Assembly (NCBI RefSeq): GCF_000962805.1
Contig: NZ_JZTW01000008.1
Span: 62,001-126,000, forward strand
Direction of reading: 5' to 3'
DNA length: 64,000 bases
Source: Pseudarthrobacter chlorophenolicus
Lineage (GTDB): Bacteria > Actinomycetota > Actinomycetes > Actinomycetales > Micrococcaceae
This document shows positions 1-7,548 of the stretch, piece by piece; the first letter of the stretch is position 1, and the number at the start of each line of letters is the position of its first letter. The notes beneath the pieces were generated by a model that saw only the letters and a list, made by a program, of their open reading frames with translations, had not been told where the DNA came from and did no database searches. A program made the translations under genes and the position numbers.

Positions 1-222
1 CCGCGCCGTACTATTCACGCCATTGCCACGGGGATGATGGTGGGCGTTATTGCCTCTTGAAACGCGGTGGATGCCATCGCCGCGGTCAGAGCTCTCAACG
101 CTCGGAGCCGCGATAGGAAAGCGCACAACACGCGCCAGCTCAGCAACAAGACCCGCCACCGATGCAACGGCAGCGGCCACCGTGGCCTTGCCTCCCACAC
201 CCGTGACCGCTCCGGCTTCCAT
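1..222 (-). CDS. Hypothetical protein, N-terminal part, runs off left edge
   Basis: An open minus-strand frame begins at an ATG at 222 (MEAGAVTGVGGKATVAAAVA...) and stays open to position 1, so only the first 74 codons are visible. The N-terminal third is rich in Ala, Val and Gly and could form a hydrophobic segment; the later part is polar with several His and Asn. No clear Shine-Dalgarno sequence precedes the ATG and no family is recognised. Other frames here are also open, so coding status is uncertain. Confidence 0.3.
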   Translation of the reverse strand, partial: MEAGAVTGVGGKATVAAAVASVAGLVAELARVVRFPIAAPSVESSDRGDGIHRVSRGNNAHHHPRGNGVNSTAR

Positions 223-269
223 ACCTGAAGCATGGCAGGAGGGTATGACATTTTGAGTGGGGTGCTTGG

Positions 270-614
270 CTAGGCGGCGAGCGGCATATCGAACAGCTGC
301 TCGGCCAGCCTGATCAGGTGTCGGGGTGCGTCTGTTTCCTCCCACGGTTCCGCGTGGCCAAGGAATGTGACGGTCCCGTGGATAGTACTCTCCACGTCCA
401 CTCCGGCCTCGCGGAGAAGGACCTCCGCCCGCACGTTGTGGAAGATCCGGCCCGACTCATTGCTCAGGTAAGCGCGCCAGTCCTGTCCGGCCAGCACCGC
501 AACTTCCCCGGCCGCTACACGGTGCCGGGAAGCGGCGTCCAACTGTAAGGGCCGGATGTGGACGGGGTGGTTGAGCCTGGCAGGGATCACAAGGGCATTG
601 AGGAGGGTGTTCAT
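270..614 (-). CDS. Small hypothetical protein, possibly DUF3846-like
   Basis: This 114-residue soluble protein starts MNTLLNALVIPARLNHPVHI and ends AEQLFDMPLAA. No signal peptide or membrane segment is visible. The order of elements is a beta-strand start, then 'LDAASRHRVAAGEVAVLAGQ', a central 'NVRAEVLLREAGVDVESTIHGTVTFLG' type segment and a C-terminal helix. This loosely resembles actinobacterial and phage DUF3846 proteins, in which a conserved 'N..A..L......G....I.G...' stretch is followed by a short C-terminal helix. That assignment is by eye and tentative. The ribosome binding site (GAAAGAAC) is weak. The gene stands alone, and its function is unknown. Confidence 0.55.
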   Translation of the reverse strand: MNTLLNALVIPARLNHPVHIRPLQLDAASRHRVAAGEVAVLAGQDWRAYLSNESGRIFHNVRAEVLLREAGVDVESTIHGTVTFLGHAEPWEETDAPRHLIRLAEQLFDMPLAA

Positions 615-837
615 GATTTGTTCTTTCGTCCGTACGCTGACCGCCGGTTGCTGGGCGATGTGCGCCTAGTGCCCTTCGCGGATGGCGGCGCAACGAACGC
701 CGTAGCCCTCGCGGAGCACGGGAGCCATAAACCGGACGTTGCGCGATAGTCATCCGGGCACCTATGGGCAGTTGCCGCACAGTGACGCGGGCGGCCAGAC
801 GGGGCTAGGAGTTCCCCATCCAGCCGCCCGCGGGCTT

Positions 838-972
838 TTAGCGCTGGTTCTTGCGCGGCTTGGCGAAATTCAGCTCACTGTTTTCGTGCCTGGCCTTTTT
901 ATCAGCCCGTTTTTCAAGAATCGACTTGCCCGCTTTTTTCGCGGCGCCGCCTTTGGGGGATTTTCCGGACAT
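838..972 (-). CDS. Small basic protein (44 aa)
   Basis: The ATG at 972 opens a 44-codon frame with the sequence MSGKSPKGGAAKKAGKSILE..., ending in 'NFAKPRKNQR' and TAA. It is strongly basic, with about a third Lys or Arg, and has no hydrophobic segment. GAAAGG lies about 8 nt upstream as a ribosome binding site. Small Lys-rich proteins of this type are common in Arthrobacter-group genomes. Nucleic-acid binding is plausible but is only inferred from charge. Confidence 0.6.
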   Translation of the reverse strand: MSGKSPKGGAAKKAGKSILEKRADKKARHENSELNFAKPRKNQR

Positions 973-1300
973 CGGAATCACGCCTTTCTGTGCTTGCGTT
1001 AACCGATACCATACCCACTATTTATTTTTAAGCCAGTCCTGCCGGGAAGCACCCGCCGTCGGAACGAATCCCCCAAAAAACCGGGCAAGCAGGCGTGACT
1101 CAGGCGGTCAACCCGGCTGACGTCTTTCCACCGAAAGGCGCCTAGCTAGTCTTTTTCTGTAAGGGTCTAGTTACAGAAAAAGACCGGTATCGCCGTGGTT
1201 CTACGGATTCTCATAAAAATCGAAAAAGGGTGACGAAAAAACCAGAACAGCGCACAGTGTTGTACGCCGCAAAAAAGCAACCAAGACATCCTCCGGCGTG
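973..1300. other. Intergenic region with an AT-rich palindrome
   Basis: This 328-bp stretch separates the small basic protein gene from the 3' end of the patatin gene. Both neighbours are on the minus strand. It is clearly more AT-rich than its surroundings, with runs such as TTTATTTTTAAG and CATAAAAATCGAAAAAG. It contains the perfect inverted repeat at 1149-1184. No convincing coding frame was seen. The promoter of the small basic protein gene should lie here. Confidence 0.6.
1149..1184. repeat. Perfect 14-bp inverted repeat with 8-nt loop
   Basis: The arms GTCTTTTTCTGTAA and TTACAGAAAAAGAC are exact reverse complements separated by GGGTCTAG. The stem is AT-rich, unlike the GC-rich terminators elsewhere in this window. 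It lies 3' of the patatin gene (minus strand) and about 175 bp upstream of the small basic protein gene. It could be a terminator for transcripts leaving the patatin gene, an operator, or the end of a lost mobile element. The sequence alone does not decide. Confidence 0.75.
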
Positions 1301-2410
1301 TCAGCGCCAGAATTCGCCAAGTTTCTCGGCGAGGTTCAGTCCCTGTTGATAGCCAGCGCGGGCAGCCGCCGGCCGCAGCGACACATCCATCGCATTGGCT
1401 CCGAACAGGTATTCAGAAGCGCCGTCCGGGAAGACCGTCTCAACCCTGCTGCCCCCGGCACGCAACCCGTTGACCTGCGATGCCAAGTCCATCCCCCAGT
1501 CAGTGGGTGTCCGCGATCTGCCGCCAAATGGAGAGAGGACGAGCACGCGTGCATATCCTGCCGCCAGGTCGGCATTCTCGGCGTTGGCCCGGTAGCCGCC
1601 GTCGATATAGGCACCCCCGCCGGCGCTGTACGCGAACCCGCTGGCACAGCTGGCAGCCACGGCATCCACGAGGTCCACTCCGCTGCCGCGGTCGAACACG
1701 ACAGGGTGGCCCGTTTGGGCGTCCACCGCCGTGATGAGCGTGTACCGGTCCGGCCACAGCTGGCGCGGCAGCCGTGAAGCCACGGTGGCCCGCCAGCGGT
1801 CCGAAGGGTCGTAGTCGGCGGCCAGGTCCAGCGCCGCGGCGCCCATCTTGCGGCGCATGTCGGCCGCGTCCACGGACTCGGCGATGATCCTGCCCGTTCG
1901 CTCCAAATGGTTCACAGCCCCGCCAGCGGGTGATGGCTGCCGGGAGCCCGAACCCGAGCCGGCAGCACCGGCTTCAATCCGGGAACCCGCATCCACCGTT
2001 CCGGGGGCTGCTGCGCCTGCTGCCGGTCCAGACGCGGCCGGAGCCGCAGGTACCGCGCCCGACGCCGGCCTGCGGCTTAGTGGCGGGGTGTCAAGGATGG
2101 CGGTCAGCAGCTCAGCCGGGGTTGCGCCCGAGATTTGGGCCGCTGCGGTGGAGCCAGCCGATGTCCCGATGACGAGGTCGGCGCCGGTGACATCCAGCCC
2201 GGCCTCGGATAGACCGGCCATGACGCCGATCAGCCACGCATTGCCGGTGGACCCGCCGCCGCCCAGGACCAACGCCCGTTCACCGAATCGAGGCATCCGT
2301 GGGGTTGCGTCGATGCCCGCGGCAGAAGTCGCAGTTATACGAGGTGCGGAAGTGGACCCCGGAGAGCCCGCAGAAGCAGCATCAGAAGGTAACGAAGAAG
2401 GTGAAGACAT
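1301..2410 (-). CDS. Patatin-like phospholipase family protein
   Basis: Predicted cytoplasmic serine lipid acyl hydrolase of 369 residues. The patatin signature is complete: the oxyanion-hole glycines GGGGSTG (about 50-56), the nucleophile elbow GTSAG with Ser84, and the catalytic dyad aspartate in DGG (Asp270). The start at 2410 is preferred over upstream ATGs because AAAGG lies about 9 nt before it. The first 40 residues are Ser/Ala/Pro-rich and probably disordered. An unusual Ala/Gly/Pro/Ser-rich insertion of about 50 residues (roughly 115-165) lies between the nucleophile and the aspartate. A short ORF with an excellent ribosome binding site precedes the gene. The substrate is not known. 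Confidence 0.85.
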   Translation of the reverse strand: MSSPSSLPSDAASAGSPGSTSAPRITATSAAGIDATPRMPRFGERALVLGGGGSTGNAWLIGVMAGLSEAGLDVTGADLVIGTSAGSTAAAQISGATPAELLTAILDTPPLSRRPASGAVPAAPAASGPAAGAAAPGTVDAGSRIEAGAAGSGSGSRQPSPAGGAVNHLERTGRIIAESVDAADMRRKMGAAALDLAADYDPSDRWRATVASRLPRQLWPDRYTLITAVDAQTGHPVVFDRGSGVDLVDAVAASCASGFAYSAGGGAYIDGGYRANAENADLAAGYARVLVLSPFGGRSRTPTDWGMDLASQVNGLRAGGSRVETVFPDGASEYLFGANAMDVSLRPAAARAGYQQGLNLAEKLGEFWR

Positions 2411-2457
2411 GGGAGTCGCCTTTCGCGAATTGCCTGGTGGGGCGCTCCCGGCGGCGG

Positions 2458-2517
2458 CTAGCTCAGCCGCGTGATCGTGGACTGCCGGGGAGCACCCATT
2501 ACGGATACAGCGTTCAT
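2458..2517 (-). CDS. Possible 19-aa leader peptide upstream of patatin gene
   Basis: A 20-codon frame (MNAVSVMGAPRQSTITRLS, then TAG) is preceded by AGGAGGTGAGACCC, one of the best ribosome binding sites in the window. It ends 47 nt upstream of the patatin start on the same strand. Its position and strong initiation signal suggest a translated leader. It lacks an obvious run of one regulatory amino acid. It might also be an unrelated small protein. Confidence 0.35.
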   Translation of the reverse strand: MNAVSVMGAPRQSTITRLS

Positions 2518-2634
2518 GGGTCTCACCTCCTGCAGTCGGGTCACGATCACCGGAATCGTCGCACAGCATCACGCCGCTGCGCAATGGCCAAGGTTTTACA
2601 TCCCCGAAATCAAAACACCTAGCCGCAAACGAAA

Positions 2635-2671
2635 TTGCAGAGTACATTTGATGCAATCAGGTTTGCAGAGT
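2635..2671. promoter_or_regulatory. Direct repeats TTGCAGAGT in the divergent promoter region
   Basis: TTGCAGAGT occurs at 2635-2643 and again at 2663-2671, 28 bp apart (close to three helical turns). The pair sits between the patatin gene and the divergent rpiR-type gene. Such spacing on one face of the helix suits an autoregulatory operator for the RpiR protein. This is inference from position only. Confidence 0.35.
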
Positions 2672-2736
2672 GATCTACGGCACAAGCTTGCAAGACGGGC
2701 CGGCAGAACAAATCAGCGTTACAGGACGGGTACACC

Positions 2737-3636
2737 TTGAACACCAACGCCATCAGCGAGAAGGCCGCAGCAGGAGAAGCCGGTGAGGCCGGCACCTCGT
2801 CGGCGGCCTGGCTGGGCGATGCGCTGCCTGATGTTCCGCTCACGAAAGCCCAGAGCCGAGTGGTGGAGATCATCACCCGCAACCCGCAGCTCTCCTCTTA
2901 TGCGGACATCGCTGAGATCGCCCAGCGCGCGGACGTCAACAATTCCTCGGTGGTGCGCACCGCGCAGCACCTCGGCTACCGGGGCTGGCCGGACCTGCAG
3001 CGCGAACTCCGCTCCCGCTACCTGGTGATGATCTCCACCGAGGACACCCTCACCGAGCACGGCGAACACCGCAGCCCCCTCCGCGAGGCCATCACGCACG
3101 ACATCGAAAACCTCCGCCTGACGCTGGATTCCAACACCTCCGAGGAAGCCGAGGCAGCTATTGCGGCGATGGCCGCGGCCAAGTCCATCACCGTCGTCGG
3201 GATCGGCTCATTCGCCGGACCGGCAGGCGTCATGGCCCACCTGGGTTCCACCATGGGCTACCCAATCTCGCTGGAAAACCGCGCCGGCGTCCACCTCGCC
3301 TCCAGCACCAACAGCCTGGGCCCGGGCGACGTGCTGGTGGTCATCAACATGTGGCGCTCGGTGAAACACATCATCATCGCCGCCGAAGCCGCCAAGCAGG
3401 CCGGCGCCACCGTCATCGCCATCAGCGACCTGCGCCGCGGCCGCCTGGCCACCGCCGCCGACCACCTGCTGGTGGTCGCCTCCGAAGGCATCTCCTTCTT
3501 CCAGTCGGTCACCGCCGCCAATTCCCTGGTCTACGGCCTGCTCGCCGGCATGGAAGCCGCCCACCCGGAACGCAGCCGGGCCGCCATCCGCCGCACCCAG
3601 CAGCTCTGGAAAGACCTGGACATCTACCTCGACTAG
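2737..3636 (+). CDS. RpiR/MurR-family transcriptional regulator (HTH-SIS)
   Basis: A 299-residue regulator with the RpiR layout: an N-terminal winged helix (about 35-100, including 'YADIAEIAQRADVNNSSVVR') and a C-terminal SIS sugar-isomerase domain (about 135-275, with 'ITVVGIGSFAGPA' and 'GDVLVVINMW'). The SIS domain usually senses a phosphosugar or a related metabolite. The start is TTG, with AGGA upstream. It leads a same-strand run of four catabolic genes, separated from the first by about 70 bp, and is likely their local regulator. The effector cannot be read from the sequence. Confidence 0.88.
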   Translation: MNTNAISEKAAAGEAGEAGTSSAAWLGDALPDVPLTKAQSRVVEIITRNPQLSSYADIAEIAQRADVNNSSVVRTAQHLGYRGWPDLQRELRSRYLVMISTEDTLTEHGEHRSPLREAITHDIENLRLTLDSNTSEEAEAAIAAMAAAKSITVVGIGSFAGPAGVMAHLGSTMGYPISLENRAGVHLASSTNSLGPGDVLVVINMWRSVKHIIIAAEAAKQAGATVIAISDLRRGRLATAADHLLVVASEGISFFQSVTAANSLVYGLLAGMEAAHPERSRAAIRRTQQLWKDLDIYLD

Positions 3637-3707
3637 CGCTGGTACCGCGCCAGCTTTCACTTATCCGCCAATCGCAAAAACCGCCTCAGGCACTCAGGAG
3701 TACCCGC

Positions 3708-4655
3708 ATGAACGAGCCACAAAACCGCCGCATCGCCGTCATCGGCCTCGGCGCCATGGGCGGAGCCATGGCAGCCACACTGCACAAAGCCGGCTGGGAG
3801 GTCACCGGTTTCGACCCCTCTGATGCAGCTCGCGCAGCGGCAGCCAGCACCGGCGTCAGCACCACTGACAGCCTCGCCGCCGTGGCCGGGACGCCTTACG
3901 CTGTCCTCTCCCTGCCCGCGGCCAGCATCGTTGAAACCACGGTGCCGCAACTCCTTGCCGCCCCGGGAACCGTCGCCATCGTCGACACCACCACCTCCGA
4001 ACCCGCCACCAGCAAGCACATGGCCGAACTCGCCGAAGCACAAGGCGCCGCCTTCATCGATGCTCCCGTTTCGGGAGGTCGCGACGGCGCCGCAACAGGC
4101 ACGCTGAGCGCGTTCGTGGGTGCCACGGACTCCGCCCTTGCCGCCGCAGAGCCGGTCCTGCTCGCCCTCACCGGCGGGAACTACAGCCACATCGGCGGGC
4201 CCGGCAGCGGCAACGTGGTCAAACTCCTGAACAACGTCCTGGCGGCCGCAAACCTCGCCTCCGTGGGCGAAGCGCTGGGCGTGGCCAAGGCCTACGGCAT
4301 CGATCCCGCGACGGCGGCAGCCAGCATCAGCGGCGCGTCCGGCGGCAGCAAGGTCTCGGCCACCATGTACCCCAACTGGGTACTCACCGGCACCCACGAT
4401 TCCGGCTTCTCCATGGGACTGATGGCCAGGGACGCGTCCTTGGCCGTGGACATCGCGGAGCAGATCGGTGAGAAGCCGGAGCTGCTGGCCGCTGTGGCCA
4501 ACCAGTGGCAGGACGCCCTGGCAGTGCTCGGCCCCAAAGCCGACTTCACCGAGATTGCCCGCACCGTGGCACCCGCCATCACCCCCGCCGGCGCGCCAGA
4601 GGCAGCTGCCGCACTGGGCGCCGGCACTCCCCGCCGCGTAGCCGACCGCGCATAA
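3708..4655 (+). CDS. NAD(P)-dependent beta-hydroxyacid dehydrogenase (HIBADH family)
   Basis: A 315-residue oxidoreductase. The Rossmann motif GLGAMG lies near the N-terminus, followed by the family substrate loop 'DAPVSGGRDGAATGTL' and the catalytic-lysine helix 'GNVVKLLNN' (Lys172). Members oxidise 3-hydroxyacids, such as 3-hydroxyisobutyrate or tartronate semialdehyde precursors, to the semialdehyde. The ATG at 3708 follows CAGGAG by 7 nt. The next gene encodes an aldehyde dehydrogenase, so a two-step hydroxyacid to semialdehyde to acid conversion is plausible. The exact substrate is unknown. Confidence 0.85.
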   Translation: MNEPQNRRIAVIGLGAMGGAMAATLHKAGWEVTGFDPSDAARAAAASTGVSTTDSLAAVAGTPYAVLSLPAASIVETTVPQLLAAPGTVAIVDTTTSEPATSKHMAELAEAQGAAFIDAPVSGGRDGAATGTLSAFVGATDSALAAAEPVLLALTGGNYSHIGGPGSGNVVKLLNNVLAAANLASVGEALGVAKAYGIDPATAAASISGASGGSKVSATMYPNWVLTGTHDSGFSMGLMARDASLAVDIAEQIGEKPELLAAVANQWQDALAVLGPKADFTEIARTVAPAITPAGAPEAAAALGAGTPRRVADRA

Positions 4656-4689
4656 ATCTTCCCCCGGACAACCCAAAGGAATCAGCATC

Positions 4690-6237
4690 TTGAGTATCAC
4701 CACAGCACCAACATCCTCCTCGGCGGCCACCGCCAAGTCGGTCCTGGACGCCGCCTTCCCGAACGGCCTCGGCGCCTTCGTTGACGGCCGCGTGGCCACC
4801 GGCAGCGGCGACAGCATCACGCTCACGAGCGCTGCCACCGGAGAACCGTTCGCCACCTATGCGGACCCCGGCGCCGAGGGTGCCAACGCCATCCTGGAAA
4901 GTTCGACGGCGGGCGCCAAAGTGTGGGGCGCGCTGAACGGTTTCGAGCGGGCCGCCATCCTCCGCAACGTCAGCCGTGCGGTGGAGCAGCACGCCGAGGA
5001 ACTGGCCATCCTGGAATCCGCCACCACCGGCAAGCCCATCCGCGACGCCCGCGTGGAGGCTGCCAAGGTAGCGGAAATGTTCGGCTACTACGCCGGCTGG
5101 GCGGACAAGCTCACGGGCCAGACCATCCCCGTCCCGGGCAACTGGCACACCTACACCGAGCGCGTGCCGTGGGGCGTCGTCGTCGCTATCACCCCGTGGA
5201 ACGCGCCCATGTTCACGGCTGGCTGGAACTCCGCGGCCCCGCTGGCCGCGGGCAACGCCGTGATCATCAAGCCCAGCGAGTTCACCCCGGCGTCGTCGGT
5301 CCGGCTGGCACAGATCGCCCATGAGGCAGGCCTTCCGGCAGGCGTCTTCAACGTGGCCGCAGGCCTGGGCCAGACCGTGGGAGCAGCCCTCACCACTGAC
5401 CGGCGCGTGGGCAAGGTCAGCTTCATTGGTTCCGTTCCCACGGGCCGCCGCGTGGCAGTGGCCGCAGCCCAGGCGGGCATCCCCGCACTGCTGGAGCTCG
5501 GTGGCAAGAGCGCCAACATCGTCTTCGCCGACGCCGACCTGGAGCGCGCCGCCGAAGGCGCCATCTCCGCCATCTTCTCCGGCGCGGGCCAGTCCTGCGT
5601 GGCCGGGTCCAGGCTCCTGGTGGAACGCAGCGTGCACGCCCGGTTCGTGGAAATGGTGGCCGAAAAGGCTGCCCTGCTCCGCGTGGGCGATCCCCTCAGC
5701 GCGGACACCGAGGTGGGCCCCATCATCACGCCGCAGCAGTTCGCCACGGTCACCAGCCTGATCGAGGCGGGAGTGGACGACGGCGGCCGTCGCCTCACCG
5801 GGGCCACGTTGCCGGAGTCGTTGAGCGGCCCGGCTTTGAAGGGCGGCCACTGGGTGATGCCCACCCTCCTGGACGGCGTCACCCCGGCGAACCGCCTGGA
5901 AACCACGGAGGTCTTCGGCCCGGTGGTGGGCGCCGACGCGTTCGATACCGAAGCCGAGGCCATCGCACGCGCCAACAACACCAACTTCGGCCTGGCCGGC
6001 GCCGTGTGGACCTCGGACGTCTCCCGCGCCCACCACGTGGCCCGCGTGGTCAAGGCTGGAACCTTCTGGATCAACGCCTACAAGACCATCCACGTTGCCG
6101 TACCGTTTGGCGGCTTTGGGGACTCCGGCCACGGCCGTTCCTCGGGCCCGGGCGTGCTGGATGAGTACACGCAGGCCAAGGCCATCTGGGTGCCCACCCG
6201 CGCGGCCGGTTCCCCGTTCCCGTCGCTGTCCTACTAG
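4690..6237 (+). CDS. Aldehyde dehydrogenase family protein
   Basis: A 515-residue NAD(P)-dependent aldehyde dehydrogenase of normal family length. Visible landmarks are 'ITPWNAPM' in the cofactor fold, Glu269 in LELGGKS and the catalytic Cys303 in GQSCVAGSR, with the usual spacing of 34 residues between them. The C-terminal 'PFGGFGDSGHGR' is also typical. It starts at a TTG with AAAGGA upstream. It follows the hydroxyacid dehydrogenase by 34 bp and precedes the M20 hydrolase by 9 bp, so co-transcription is very likely. It probably oxidises the semialdehyde formed by its neighbour. Confidence 0.9.
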   Translation: MSITTAPTSSSAATAKSVLDAAFPNGLGAFVDGRVATGSGDSITLTSAATGEPFATYADPGAEGANAILESSTAGAKVWGALNGFERAAILRNVSRAVEQHAEELAILESATTGKPIRDARVEAAKVAEMFGYYAGWADKLTGQTIPVPGNWHTYTERVPWGVVVAITPWNAPMFTAGWNSAAPLAAGNAVIIKPSEFTPASSVRLAQIAHEAGLPAGVFNVAAGLGQTVGAALTTDRRVGKVSFIGSVPTGRRVAVAAAQAGIPALLELGGKSANIVFADADLERAAEGAISAIFSGAGQSCVAGSRLLVERSVHARFVEMVAEKAALLRVGDPLSADTEVGPIITPQQFATVTSLIEAGVDDGGRRLTGATLPESLSGPALKGGHWVMPTLLDGVTPANRLETTEVFGPVVGADAFDTEAEAIARANNTNFGLAGAVWTSDVSRAHHVARVVKAGTFWINAYKTIHVAVPFGGFGDSGHGRSSGPGVLDEYTQAKAIWVPTRAAGSPFPSLSY

Positions 6238-6246
6238 GAGAAACCC

Positions 6247-7548
6247 ATGGACACCACTGAAACTACAGGCGCCAAGACCACCGGCACGGAAACCGCCGGC
6301 ACCGGCGCAACCAGCGCCGACCCGACCCCGGCGGCGGACGCGCTGCGGGCGGCCCTGGCTGACGGCGTCGAACGCTGGAAGCCCCAGGTGGAGGCGCTGG
6401 CCCGGGGCATCCACGGCTACAAGGAAGTCTCCTTCGAGGAAGTCCAGTCAGCAGAGGCTATCGCCACACTGCTGGAAGAGGGCGGTTTCGAAGTGGAGCG
6501 CGGCACGTCCGGGCTGCCCACAGCCTTCTCCGCGAGCGCAGGCAGCGGCGACCTCACCGTGGCGCTGTGCGTGGAGTACGACGCACTTCCGGGCATCGGC
6601 CATGCCTGCGGGCACAACCTGATCGCCGGCGCCTCGGTGGCGGCAGCCCTGGCCCTGCGGCCGCTGGTGGATGAACTCGGCATCACGCTCAAGGCCATCG
6701 GCACCCCGGCGGAGGAGCACGGCGGCGGCAAGGCGCTCATGCTGGAGCGTGGAGCGTTCGACGGCGTGGGGCTGGCTTTGATGGTCCACCCGGTCCAGGA
6801 CGGGCTCACCTACAACCCTGCCGGGACCAGCGCCCAGGCCGTGGGCCGGTACAAGGCAACGTTCACCGGCAAGGCAGCCCACGCGGCAGCTGCCCCGCAC
6901 CAGGGCGTGAACGCGGCCGACGCCGCGGTGCTGACCCAGGTGGCCATCGGCCTGCTTCGCCAGCAGATCCCGTCCGACCACCGGATCGCGTGCTACGTGG
7001 CGGAGGCCGGACACGTCACCAACATCATCCCGGAGAAGGCCGTGGTGGAGTTCGAGTGCCGGGCCTTCACCCTGCGGGAGTTCCATGCCCTGCTGGAGCG
7101 CGTCCGCCGCTGCTTCGAGGGCGCCGCGATCGCCACCGGAACCACGTTGGAGTATGAGGACACCGAGCCCCTGTATGAACCGCTGCTCCAGGACGACGAC
7201 CTCGCGGCAAACTGGACCTCAGCGATGGACGCGTTCGGCAAGGACACGTCCCGGTCCTCGGGACTCAGCGGCGGCTCAACGGACATGGGCAACATCTCCC
7301 AGGTCATCCCGTCCCTGCATCCGTGGCTGAGCATTCCCGGCGCGGACGTCCCCATCCATTCGCATGCGTTCGCCGCCCTGGCGGACACTCCCCCGGCGTA
7401 CGGCGTGATGTTCGAGGCAGGCACTGCCTTGGCCTGGACCGTCGCCGCCGCTGCCTCAACCCCCACCCAACGGGACCGCTTCACCCAGGCGGCATACCGC
7501 CGTCGTACTTCCCCCCAGGAAGCTTTCACCCAGGAAGGCGCATCATGA
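6247..7548 (+). CDS. M20-family metallo-amidohydrolase
   Basis: A 433-residue hydrolase of the M20 family. Metal ligands are visible: Asp112, the 'HACGHN' box (His119, Cys121, His123) and the EEH box (Glu156, Glu157, His158). The later 'TDMGNISQVIP' stretch carries further typical residues. The Cys in HACGH and the overall layout fit the AbgB/aminoacylase branch, which cleaves amide bonds of N-acyl or aryl amino acids. The first 35 residues are Thr/Ala-rich and may be disordered. Its stop overlaps the next start (ATGA), so the membrane protein downstream is translationally coupled. Confidence 0.87.
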   Translation: MDTTETTGAKTTGTETAGTGATSADPTPAADALRAALADGVERWKPQVEALARGIHGYKEVSFEEVQSAEAIATLLEEGGFEVERGTSGLPTAFSASAGSGDLTVALCVEYDALPGIGHACGHNLIAGASVAAALALRPLVDELGITLKAIGTPAEEHGGGKALMLERGAFDGVGLALMVHPVQDGLTYNPAGTSAQAVGRYKATFTGKAAHAAAAPHQGVNAADAAVLTQVAIGLLRQQIPSDHRIACYVAEAGHVTNIIPEKAVVEFECRAFTLREFHALLERVRRCFEGAAIATGTTLEYEDTEPLYEPLLQDDDLAANWTSAMDAFGKDTSRSSGLSGGSTDMGNISQVIPSLHPWLSIPGADVPIHSHAFAALADTPPAYGVMFEAGTALAWTVAAAASTPTQRDRFTQAAYRRRTSPQEAFTQEGAS

